From Candidatus Nanopelagicaceae bacterium (GTDB taxonomy: Bacteria > Actinomycetota > Actinomycetes > Nanopelagicales > Nanopelagicaceae), in the NCBI GenBank assembly GCA_947488635.1, contig CANLAY010000076.1, positions 1 through 5,285 of the forward strand: DNA of 5,285 nucleotides, given 5' to 3'. Numbering within the stretch: position 1 is the first letter of the stretch; every line of letters begins with the position of its first letter. The notes under the pieces are model-generated. The model was not told where the DNA came from, searched no databases, and saw only the letters and a program-made list of their open reading frames with translations. Shown here in pieces: positions 1-5,285 of the stretch. A program made the translations under genes and the position numbers.

Positions 1-825
1 ACAGCTTGGGCAGTTCGCACCCCGAACGCAGCTTCTGAAACCGAAGGAAACTTAGTTACCAAAACTTTTGATAGCTCTCGTACTCAAAAAGCGATGCGCA
101 TTGCTACTGCCATGATGATACTTGGATTTATATTTTTGCTAGCTGGTGTGGTTACTCGTGGGCTTTCAGCGAGTCGGGTTCCGTGGGGCAATATGTATGA
201 GTTTTCAATTACGGGTGCTCTCGCCTTCACTGGCGCTTATCTATTTGCGCTACGTAAGTATGATCTGCGATGGCTGGGTGTTTTAGTTTCGATCTCTGCT
301 CTTTTGACGTTAGGTACCGCAATTACCTTGCTTTATGTCCCAAGTGCACCGCTAGTACCGGCTCTGAAATCAACTTGGCTAGTAATTCACGTTTCAACTG
401 CGATCATCTCAGGCGGTGTATTTCTACTCGCTAATGTTATTGCTGCGGCTTATCTCTACTTAGACAATATGGAGAGCAAGGGGCAGCGTAAAGTCTGGGC
501 ACAACGCCTACCTTCACTTGATGCTCTCGATCAACTCTCATATCGATTAGTTGCATTTGTATTTCCACTCTGGACCTTCTCGGTTATCGCAGGTGCAATT
601 TGGGCCGAAAGTGCTTGGGGTCGTTACTGGGGTTGGGATCCAAAAGAAACTTGGGCATTTATTACTTGGGTTGCTTACGCCGCATACCTACATGCCCGCG
701 TAACTGTCGGCTGGCGTGGCCGTAGAGCAGCTTGGTTATGTTTGATTGCCGGATCAACATTCCTTTTTAATTATGTTTATGTAAATGTATGGGGAACCGG
801 AAAGCACACCTACTCTGGCCTTTAA
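1..825 (+). CDS. ccsB: Cytochrome c biogenesis protein CcsB (CcsA/ResC family), 5'-truncated by the window edge
   Basis: This integral membrane protein partners ResB (Ccs1) in System II cytochrome c maturation. It carries heme across the membrane and attaches it to apocytochromes on the outer face. The frame is open from base 1, and the 31 codons before the ATG at 94 look like the usual charged linker, so that ATG is internal and the N-terminus lies outside the window. In visible codons, a WGNMYEF motif is at 62-68 and the heme-handling WWD signature is at about 206-216 (WGRYWGWDPKE). Candidate heme-ligand histidines are H130, H231 and H269, the last in a terminal G-K-H-T-Y motif like the family's GLHSY. 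Several hydrophobic segments fit a multi-pass protein, and 274 codons are visible against about 320 for mycobacterial relatives. The stop lies 3 bases from the stop of the opposing decarboxylase. The family call is secure; ccsA and resC are alternative names. Confidence 0.94.
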   Translation, partial: TAWAVRTPNAASETEGNLVTKTFDSSRTQKAMRIATAMMILGFIFLLAGVVTRGLSASRVPWGNMYEFSITGALAFTGAYLFALRKYDLRWLGVLVSISALLTLGTAITLLYVPSAPLVPALKSTWLVIHVSTAIISGGVFLLANVIAAAYLYLDNMESKGQRKVWAQRLPSLDALDQLSYRLVAFVFPLWTFSVIAGAIWAESAWGRYWGWDPKETWAFITWVAYAAYLHARVTVGWRGRRAAWLCLIAGSTFLFNYVYVNVWGTGKHTYSGL

Positions 826-828
826 GAG

Positions 829-2268
829 TTACTTAACTACGCGATAACTTTGCAACGTTGAGTCTGTTGCATATGCAATTCGCACCCCAGCTGCCTTGTT
901 TGCGGTCAATCCAGCTAAAATCTCTTTGGTTAAAACTTCACCAGGCGCAACTACTGCAACACCAGGCGGGTAAGGCGCAATTAAATCTGTTGAAATTCGA
1001 CCTTCAGCACTTTGGGCAGCAATCATTTCAGTATCTGCAAAGTAGGCATCGCGCATTGAAAGAGCAATCTGCGGAACTACTGACCAACTAAGAGCTGTTG
1101 CTGATTCACGGGGCGCGCTAACTAGCTTCTGCAAAATTGGGAGCAATGACTTACTTAGTTCAGCAAAACTTTCCGCGTCATCAGCCAAAGTAGCTAAGAA
1201 AACCACGGTGTCACGGTCAGCCATTTCAACTCGAATATTCGATTTCAGTAACTCATTTTCAATTTCCACACCAGAAGTCCCTATTTGATTAGCTCGTAGC
1301 ACAATCTTTACTGGATCAAAGCGACCGGTTGCGAAGTCAGTGGGGGATAAGAAGACGGGACGGTCGAAGTTAGCTGAAATTTCTGCTTTAAACTTTGCCA
1401 CGTTTTCAATTAATTGACCCAATAATTCTTCACCGCGATGTTGCAGAAGTGCACGGCAACCATCGATTGATGCAAGTGGTGCGCCAGCAGGTGAAGTTGT
1501 GTGCGTTGTTTCAAAACTTTGTTCTAGGCGATCTAAATTTAAAAATTCACCACGAGCAACTAAGAGCGCTGAGGCACTGAACCCGGGTAGGGCTTTATGA
1601 GTACTAGTGATCAATGCATCTGCGCCAAGTTGCAATATATGTTTTGGTAAATCATTATGGAAACCAAAGTGAGCACCCCAAGCAGCATCAATTACTACTG
1701 GAATTTTATGTTCATGGGCTTTACCAATTAATTGAGGCAATTGCGAAATTGTTCCTAAATAACCTGGTTCAGTGAGCAGTAACGCAATTGGTTTTTGCGG
1801 CAGTACTCGTTCTAGTTCAGAAAGTGGAATTCCGGTTGGCACACCAGTTGCTGCATCAATATCTGGAGCTAACCAAATAGGTTCGAGTCCTGCTAATACG
1901 AGAGCACTTAAAACCGAACGGTGCGCAGTGCGCGCAACTGCAATCTTGTCACCTGGTTTACCAAGGGCCAAGATGACTGCTTGGTTAACGTGAGTTGAAC
2001 CGCCAGTTGAAAAACGTGCGTAGTCGCCGCCCCATAATTTAGCGGCTAGCGATTCAGCGCTCTTTAAGGTTTGGTTCGTTAATTTAATTTCATCTAAGCC
2101 ACCATAGAGAGGTGTATCGCCATCAACGACTGCGCCTAAACCTAAATCGAGTTTGCTAGCGCGCTGCTTATGACCTGGGATCGTGAACGGAGTTCGTGCT
2201 ACTTCGAAGTAACGTAGGTAGGCATCTAAGAGCGGAGCATCTTCGCGCAGCGCTTTGAGGTAGGTCAT
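829..2268 (-). CDS. Short-form Orn/Lys/Arg decarboxylase, PLP-dependent fold type I; substrate unresolved
   Basis: This 479-residue enzyme should decarboxylate arginine, lysine or ornithine to agmatine, cadaverine or putrescine in the cytoplasm. Visible landmarks are the N-terminal PGHK motif (31-34), the GDTPLYGGLDE segment (50-60), a cofactor phosphate loop around STGGSTHVNQ (87-96), and H116, which should stack on the PLP ring. D194 in DAAWGAHFGF should bind the pyridine nitrogen, and K225 in STHKALPGF is the Schiff-base lysine. The C-terminal domain carries PYPPGVAVVAPGE (432-444). The length fits the Bacillus-type short form and lacks the N-terminal wing domain of the roughly 700-residue enterobacterial inducible enzymes. 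The ATG at 2268 is preceded by a TANNNT hexamer 7 bases upstream and no Shine-Dalgarno, supporting this start and a leaderless transcript. It diverges from gabT and converges on ccsB. Sequence alone does not reveal the substrate, and a diverged role in this superfamily is possible. Confidence 0.9.
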   Translation of the reverse strand: MTYLKALREDAPLLDAYLRYFEVARTPFTIPGHKQRASKLDLGLGAVVDGDTPLYGGLDEIKLTNQTLKSAESLAAKLWGGDYARFSTGGSTHVNQAVILALGKPGDKIAVARTAHRSVLSALVLAGLEPIWLAPDIDAATGVPTGIPLSELERVLPQKPIALLLTEPGYLGTISQLPQLIGKAHEHKIPVVIDAAWGAHFGFHNDLPKHILQLGADALITSTHKALPGFSASALLVARGEFLNLDRLEQSFETTHTTSPAGAPLASIDGCRALLQHRGEELLGQLIENVAKFKAEISANFDRPVFLSPTDFATGRFDPVKIVLRANQIGTSGVEIENELLKSNIRVEMADRDTVVFLATLADDAESFAELSKSLLPILQKLVSAPRESATALSWSVVPQIALSMRDAYFADTEMIAAQSAEGRISTDLIAPYPPGVAVVAPGEVLTKEILAGLTANKAAGVRIAYATDSTLQSYRVVK

Positions 2269-2275
2269 AGCCGCA

Positions 2276-2281
2276 AGCCTA
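2276..2281 (-). promoter_or_regulatory. Candidate -10 box (TAGGCT) of the decarboxylase, leaderless layout
   Basis: On the minus strand the hexamer TAGGCT fits the actinobacterial TANNNT -10 consensus and is followed by 7 bases and then the ATG at 2268. In actinobacteria this spacing puts the transcription start at or next to the A of the start codon. No purine-rich Shine-Dalgarno stands at the usual distance. The best -35 match, TTCCGA about 17 bases further upstream, is weak. Confidence 0.45.
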
Positions 2282-2291
2282 ACTTCTAGGC
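2277..2291. repeat. Short inverted repeat GCCTA-N5-TAGGC, possible operator
   Basis: Perfect 5-base arms (2277-2281 and 2287-2291) flank a 5-base spacer, and the left arm overlaps the decarboxylase -10 hexamer. The position would suit a repressor site. The arms are short enough to occur by chance, and the outer bases do not extend the symmetry. Confidence 0.2.
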
Positions 2292-2313
2292 GCCCCGATC
2301 GGAAATATGGCCT

Positions 2314-2319
2314 TAGACT
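2314..2319 (+). promoter_or_regulatory. Candidate -10 box (TAGACT) of gabT, leaderless layout
   Basis: TAGACT fits TANNNT and is followed by exactly 6 bases and the gabT ATG at 2326, so the mRNA would begin at the start codon. The bases just upstream of the ATG (TTTACTC) contain no Shine-Dalgarno. This pattern also supports 2326 as the true start. No clear -35 element is seen. Confidence 0.5.
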
Positions 2320-2325
2320 TTACTC

Positions 2326-3666
2326 ATGACCGTACTTACTTCAGTTCCTCAGCAACGCCTCTTGGTTACAGAGATTCCTGGACCAAAATCAAAGGCGGAG
2401 ATTCAGCGACGTAGCGAAGAAGTTTCAGGCGGATTGGGAATTGCATTTCCGGCAGTAATTGCAAGTACTGGTGGTGCAATTCTGGTTGACCTAGATGGCA
2501 ATCAGATCATCGACATGGCTGCAGGTATCGGCGTAAATAATGTTGGTAATAGCGCACAGCGCGTTATTGATCGCGTGATTGAACAAGTTCAAGCTTTTTC
2601 ACATACCTGTTTTACCGTTGCGCCTTACCAGGGTTACATCGATGTTTGTGCAAAGTTAAATGCGCATACGCCAGGTACTCATAAGAAGAAATCAGTATTA
2701 GTTAACTCAGGTGCTGAAGCTGTTGAGAACGCGGTAAAGATTGCGCGTCATGCAACCAAGCGTCAAGCAATCGTAGTTTTCGAGCATGCCTATCACGGTC
2801 GCACGAATTTAACGATGGCGCTAACTGCCAAGAACATGCCTTACAAAGAAGGTTTCGGTCCATTTGCCAGCGAGATCTACCGCATGCCAATGCCATACGA
2901 ACTTCGTTGGTTGGGCGATAAAGCAACGATCACAGCAGATGCACTAGAAGAAGTTGCACATAAGATTGAGAAGGAGATTGGTGCGCATAACGTTGCAGCA
3001 ATCATGATCGAACCTATTCAAGGCGAAGGTGGCTTCATTGTTCCACCTAAGGGTTTCTTGCCAGGGCTTTCAAAGTATTGTGCTGAAAACGGCATCATCT
3101 TTATTGCTGATGAAGTTCAAACTGGTTTTGCCCGTACTGGAAATATGTTTGCAGTTGAAAATGAAAATGTAGTTCCGGACATGATAATTACTGCAAAAGG
3201 TATTGCTGGTGGTTTGCCGCTGGCAGCGGTTACTGGTCGCGCCGAAATTATGGATGCAATTCATGTCAGTGGCCTTGGCGGAACTTATGGCGGAAATCCA
3301 GTTGCCTGTGCAGCCTCCCTCGGAGTATTTGAAACTATTGAGCAAGATGGCTTAATTGAGCGAGCTCGTGAAGTTGGCAAGATTTTGGGTCACGCGCTCT
3401 GCGAACTCGCTTCAAAATATCCGATTATCGCTGAAGTACGTGGTCGCGGCGCAATGATGGCTATCGAGTTAGTTAAGCCAGGTTCACTCGATCCAAACCC
3501 AGAGGCGATGACTAAAGTTATTAACTACTGCGCTAAGAAAGGTGTCTTGCTTCTTTCAGCCGGCACTTATTCAAATGTAATTCGTTTCTTGCCGCCAATT
3601 GTTATTTCAGATGAGCTATTACTTGATGCAATGAGCGTTCTTGATGAGGCTTTCGCTTCGCTTTAA
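2326..3666 (+). CDS. gabT: 4-aminobutyrate aminotransferase (class III, PLP-dependent)
   Basis: GabT transfers the amino group of GABA to 2-oxoglutarate, giving succinate semialdehyde and glutamate, in the cytoplasm. At 446 residues it has the usual length for actinobacterial GabT. Visible landmarks are the PLP phosphate loop NSGAEAVENA (127-136), the HAYHGRT motif (154-160), IEPIQGEGG (228-236), D262 in IADEVQTGF for the pyridine nitrogen, and the Schiff-base lysine K291 in TAKGIAGGLPL. A GGTYGGNPVACAA motif follows. By motif alignment and equal spacing from memory, I68, R159 and E234 match E. coli GabT I50, R141 and E211, the residues that recognise GABA. That favours true GABA use over ornithine or acetylornithine, although 5-aminovalerate remains a possible substrate. 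The gene diverges from the decarboxylase, and its stop overlaps that of the opposing small membrane protein gene. No succinate-semialdehyde dehydrogenase gene is present nearby. Confidence 0.93.
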   Translation: MTVLTSVPQQRLLVTEIPGPKSKAEIQRRSEEVSGGLGIAFPAVIASTGGAILVDLDGNQIIDMAAGIGVNNVGNSAQRVIDRVIEQVQAFSHTCFTVAPYQGYIDVCAKLNAHTPGTHKKKSVLVNSGAEAVENAVKIARHATKRQAIVVFEHAYHGRTNLTMALTAKNMPYKEGFGPFASEIYRMPMPYELRWLGDKATITADALEEVAHKIEKEIGAHNVAAIMIEPIQGEGGFIVPPKGFLPGLSKYCAENGIIFIADEVQTGFARTGNMFAVENENVVPDMIITAKGIAGGLPLAAVTGRAEIMDAIHVSGLGGTYGGNPVACAASLGVFETIEQDGLIERAREVGKILGHALCELASKYPIIAEVRGRGAMMAIELVKPGSLDPNPEAMTKVINYCAKKGVLLLSAGTYSNVIRFLPPIVISDELLLDAMSVLDEAFASL

Positions 3667-3914
3667 AGTCCGCGCAAGAAATCAGGATCATCATCGGGTG
3701 CGATTGAGCGCTTTGGTTTTTTTCCGCCGTTACCAGGGCGCTTTGGTCGACCAGCTACAAGATAAGCAACTGCACCAATCGTTGGAATTAAAACAATAAT
3801 TATTAGCCAACCCCAACGAGGCAGTGAACGAACATCACTATCTTCACGTTGCGCACAATCGATTAATCCATAGAGTTGGATAGCGATAGATAGAACTACG
3901 AGTAGAACTCTCAT
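3663..3914 (-). CDS. Small PLDc_N-domain membrane protein, function unknown
   Basis: This 83-residue protein has two hydrophobic helices (about 2-18 and 35-55) joined by an acidic loop, followed by a basic tail with two KR clusters (57-69) and the terminal motif DDDPDFLRGL (74-83). GLIDC (16-20), LPRWGW (31-36) and GAVAYLVAGRP (47-57) match the PLDc_N family (phospholipase D-nuclease N-terminal domain). The name comes from larger proteins: no HKD catalytic motif is present, so this is neither a phospholipase nor a nuclease. It lies 20 bases downstream of menA in the same direction and could be read from the men operon, but a TAAACT hexamer 6 bases before its ATG suggests its own leaderless transcript. 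From memory, similar proteins sit beside menA or cytochrome c genes in other actinobacteria, hinting at a link to respiratory membrane assembly. That link is inference. Confidence 0.86.
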   Translation of the reverse strand: MRVLLVVLSIAIQLYGLIDCAQREDSDVRSLPRWGWLIIIVLIPTIGAVAYLVAGRPKRPGNGGKKPKRSIAPDDDPDFLRGL

Positions 3915-3920
3915 GGACTT

Positions 3921-3926
3921 AGTTTA
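3921..3926 (-). promoter_or_regulatory. Candidate -10 box (TAAACT) of the PLDc_N gene, leaderless layout
   Basis: On the minus strand TAAACT fits TANNNT and is followed by exactly 6 bases (AAGTCC) and the ATG at 3914. It lies wholly within the 20-base gap after menA, so the gene may have its own start site as well as read-through from menE-menA. There is no Shine-Dalgarno before the ATG, which fits leaderless translation better than translation from an operon mRNA. Confidence 0.48.
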
Positions 3927-3934
3927 GCGATTTC

Positions 3935-4783
3935 TTAATTCAAAACCAAAGCAAGTGACAAAGCCACGGCAAACCAGAGTTGAAGCTGCCCGGTCTTGCC
4001 AAGTAATGGAATTAAGGCTGCCCCAGTAGCGCCTTCGCGGACCTTTTTGGCGATAACAATTGTTTGCGGCAGAAGTATTAACGTGAGCAGGGTATTTTCG
4101 GCAGGAATCGCAATTGTTACTAAATGGGCAATCAAAAGAAGCCCAATGAATAACTTACGCGCACCAGAGTCGCCTAATCGAACTGCCAGTGTGCGCTTGC
4201 CGACTAACTCATCTTGAGCGCGATCGCGAAGATTGTTAATGGCCAGAAGCGCGCAAGCTAGTAATCCCATTGGGATTGCAACCACAAAGCTTTGCCAAGT
4301 TAATCTCTCAGTCTGAACGTAGTAAGAACCTATAGTCGCTACAAGTCCAAAGAAGAGAAAGACTGAAATTTCGCCCAAGCCCAGATAGCCATATGGTCGT
4401 TTACTGCCGGTGTATGTCCAAGCTGCAAATATTGCCGCAGCACCTACGGCAATTAACCAAAGTGAAGTTAATTGAGCCAGCACTAACCCAACTACAGCAG
4501 CAACGGCAAAAGAAATGAACGCTGCCTGCTTGACTGATTTCGCACTCGCTAAGCTAGAGGCAACTAAGCGGGTTGGACCAACGCGATTATCGTCTGTGCC
4601 TTTAATGCCATCGGAGTAATCATTGGCATAGTTCACGCCAACTTGAAGTGCCAAACTAACAACCAGAGCTAAACCAGCCATGGCAAAGTTGGCTTCACTG
4701 CCTGCCAATGACGTTGCTACCAATACTGGGGCGATAGCAGCTGGAAGTGTGCGCGGACGAGCACCTGCAATCCATTTATTCAA
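3935..4783 (-). CDS. menA: 1,4-dihydroxy-2-naphthoate polyprenyltransferase (menaquinone biosynthesis)
   Basis: MenA joins a polyprenyl diphosphate chain to 1,4-dihydroxy-2-naphthoate in the membrane, giving demethylmenaquinone. The 282-residue protein is a multi-pass UbiA-family enzyme. The N-terminal WIAGARPRTLPAA is typical of MenA. The first Asp-rich prenyl-diphosphate/Mg site is NYANDYSDGIKGTD (51-64), followed by the family's R-V-G-P-T-R-L-V segment (67-74). The second Asp-rich site is NNLRDRAQDE (183-192), followed by GKRTLAVRLGD (195-205). About eight hydrophobic segments can be traced. The start is TTG, 2 bases after the menE stop, with a GGAG Shine-Dalgarno 8 bases upstream inside menE. 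The protein begins where homologues begin, so TTG is well supported. It is tightly coupled to menE and followed after 20 bases by the PLDc_N gene. UbiA-family alternatives are unlikely given the menE neighbour. Confidence 0.96.
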   Translation of the reverse strand: MNKWIAGARPRTLPAAIAPVLVATSLAGSEANFAMAGLALVVSLALQVGVNYANDYSDGIKGTDDNRVGPTRLVASSLASAKSVKQAAFISFAVAAVVGLVLAQLTSLWLIAVGAAAIFAAWTYTGSKRPYGYLGLGEISVFLFFGLVATIGSYYVQTERLTWQSFVVAIPMGLLACALLAINNLRDRAQDELVGKRTLAVRLGDSGARKLFIGLLLIAHLVTIAIPAENTLLTLILLPQTIVIAKKVREGATGAALIPLLGKTGQLQLWFAVALSLALVLN

Positions 4784-4785
4784 AA

Positions 4786-5285
4786 CTAGAACTCCGATTT
4801 CATAGCTAATTGCGCAAGTGCGGCACGGTCTACTTTACCGATACCGATTAAAGGTAGCGCAGATAATCTATGGAAACGCTTTGGTTTAGCTGAGTTGCCA
4901 AATTTTTCCACCAAGAGACGCCCGACTTGCTCTGCAAACTCAGCTGGTGCGTTAACTGCCGCAATATGAAGTTCTTGCCCCCACTTATCGCTAGAAACTG
5001 CGAAAGCGGCAAATTCAAAGCTGGCAAAACTCTGCGAGATAGCGTTTTCAATTTCAAAGAGAGAAATATTTTCGCCACCTGAAATAATTACATCATCGCC
5101 GCGGCCCAGAACGATTAAATGTCCATCAACTAATTCACCGCGGTCACTTGTTACAAACCAATTCTGTGAATCTAAATCTAAATTACTGGCTAGAACCGGA
5201 CCCAAAACTTTAATAAATCCAGCATCAGATATCGCCACCTGTACGCCTTCGAGAGGAACGCCGTTATAAACACATCCACCTGAAG
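4786..5285 (-). CDS. menE: o-Succinylbenzoate-CoA ligase, C-terminal part (5' end beyond the window)
   Basis: MenE activates o-succinylbenzoate with ATP and then CoA, giving OSB-CoA for naphthoate ring closure by MenB in menaquinone synthesis. Only the last 165 codons are visible. The frame runs open to the right edge, and the codons above the GTG at 5238 read SGGCVYNGVPLEGVQ, a normal part of the adenylate-forming core, so that GTG is not the start. In visible numbering, TSDRGEL is at 45-51 and the hinge region GRGDDVIISGGEN is at 60-72. The C-terminal lid domain ends with PLIGIGKVDR, whose K150 is the A10-motif catalytic lysine for adenylation. The C-terminal length suits the short actinobacterial MenE (about 360 residues in mycobacteria, from memory). 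The TAG stop is 2 bases from the menA TTG, which indicates a menE-menA operon. Another acyl-CoA synthetase is possible in principle, but the menA linkage makes MenE far more likely. Confidence 0.93.
   Translation of the reverse strand, partial: SGGCVYNGVPLEGVQVAISDAGFIKVLGPVLASNLDLDSQNWFVTSDRGELVDGHLIVLGRGDDVIISGGENISLFEIENAISQSFASFEFAAFAVSSDKWGQELHIAAVNAPAEFAEQVGRLLVEKFGNSAKPKRFHRLSALPLIGIGKVDRAALAQLAMKSEF
4792..4795 (-). promoter_or_regulatory. Shine-Dalgarno GGAG for menA
   Basis: On the minus strand GGAG lies 8 bases before the menA TTG, within the last codons of menE. This is good spacing for ribosome binding and decides the start at a non-ATG codon. The overlap with menE fits translational coupling of the two genes. 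Confidence 0.65.

Larger units (their letters stand above)
2269..2325. promoter_or_regulatory. Divergent promoter region between decarboxylase and gabT
   Basis: The 57 bases between two outward-facing ATG codons must hold the promoters of both genes. A candidate -10 hexamer sits directly in front of each start. Between them are two short palindromes, GGCGCC (2289-2294) and CCGATCGG (2295-2302), and a small inverted repeat overlapping the decarboxylase -10. No convincing -35 box is visible on either strand. The shared region makes coordinated control of the two genes plausible, but no regulator gene is present in the window. Confidence 0.7.

Noticed and set aside
94..96. ATG at 94 as the start of ccsB
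   Set aside because: The frame is open back to base 1, and the upstream codons read as a plausible CcsB linker; the gene is cut by the window edge.
858..1091. Plus-strand open frame of 77 residues inside the decarboxylase gene
   Set aside because: It is antisense to a strongly conserved coding region, is rich in Q and L as expected of a shadow frame, and has no family resemblance.
3070..3345. 91-residue open frame on the minus strand inside gabT
   Set aside because: It is a shadow of gabT: low-complexity composition, no recognisable motifs, no plausible start signal.
3713..3723. T-rich run about 50 bases after the gabT stop, possible intrinsic terminator
   Set aside because: Only about a 3-base stem can be drawn just before it, and the run encodes lysine codons of the opposing gene.
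3708..3747. Direct repeat GCGCTTTGGT at 3708-3717 and 3738-3747
   Set aside because: It lies inside the PLDc_N gene and encodes the two PKR clusters of its basic tail; coding bias explains it.
3663..3914. Annotation of the small protein as a phospholipase or nuclease
   Set aside because: Only the membrane N-terminal domain is present; there is no HKD motif and no room for one.
5236..5238. GTG at 5238 as the start of menE
   Set aside because: The upstream codons to the window edge encode core adenylate-forming sequence (SGGCVYNGVPLEG), so this GTG is an internal valine.

Overview
This 5.3 kb window is a densely packed stretch of chromosome from an actinobacterium with a fairly low GC content (mid-40s percent by eye). 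Every protein here resembles actinobacterial families: ResB/CcsB-type cytochrome c maturation, the short actinobacterial MenE, a PLDc_N mini-protein ending in DDDPDFLRGL, and a GabT of the actinobacterial type. The low GC, tiny intergenic gaps and abutting gene ends suggest a streamlined planktonic lineage such as the freshwater acI group (Nanopelagicales). That placement is an inference, not something the sequence proves.

Layout, left to right. (1) ccsB (+) enters from the left edge already in frame, so its N-terminus is missing, and ends at 825. (2) A short-form Orn/Lys/Arg decarboxylase (-), 829-2268, faces it tail to tail with a 3-base gap. (3) A 57-base divergent promoter region, 2269-2325, separates the decarboxylase from (4) gabT (+), 2326-3666. 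(5) A small two-helix PLDc_N membrane protein (-), 3663-3914, meets gabT tail to tail with overlapping stop codons. (6) menA (-), 3935-4783, and (7) menE (-), 4786 to beyond the right edge, lie upstream of it and read in the same direction. There is no stretch of 300 bases without a gene, and I saw no RNA genes, mobile elements or CRISPR.

Functionally there are two themes. ccsB, menA and menE build the respiratory chain: CcsB attaches heme to c-type cytochromes, while MenE and MenA make menaquinone. The two inner genes form a divergent pair for basic amino acid, polyamine or GABA metabolism. The decarboxylase would make a diamine or agmatine, and GabT would remove the amino group from GABA or a similar omega-amino acid. 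The enzymes that would link them are not in the window.

The most distinctive sequence signal is regulatory. The three genes that head transcripts (decarboxylase, gabT, PLDc_N) each have a TANNNT -10 hexamer exactly 6 or 7 bases before the ATG and no clear Shine-Dalgarno, which is the layout of leaderless actinobacterial mRNAs. By contrast menA, inside an operon, starts at TTG behind a well-placed GGAG. I found no evidence for a wholly new system; the window is mostly ordinary housekeeping sequence.
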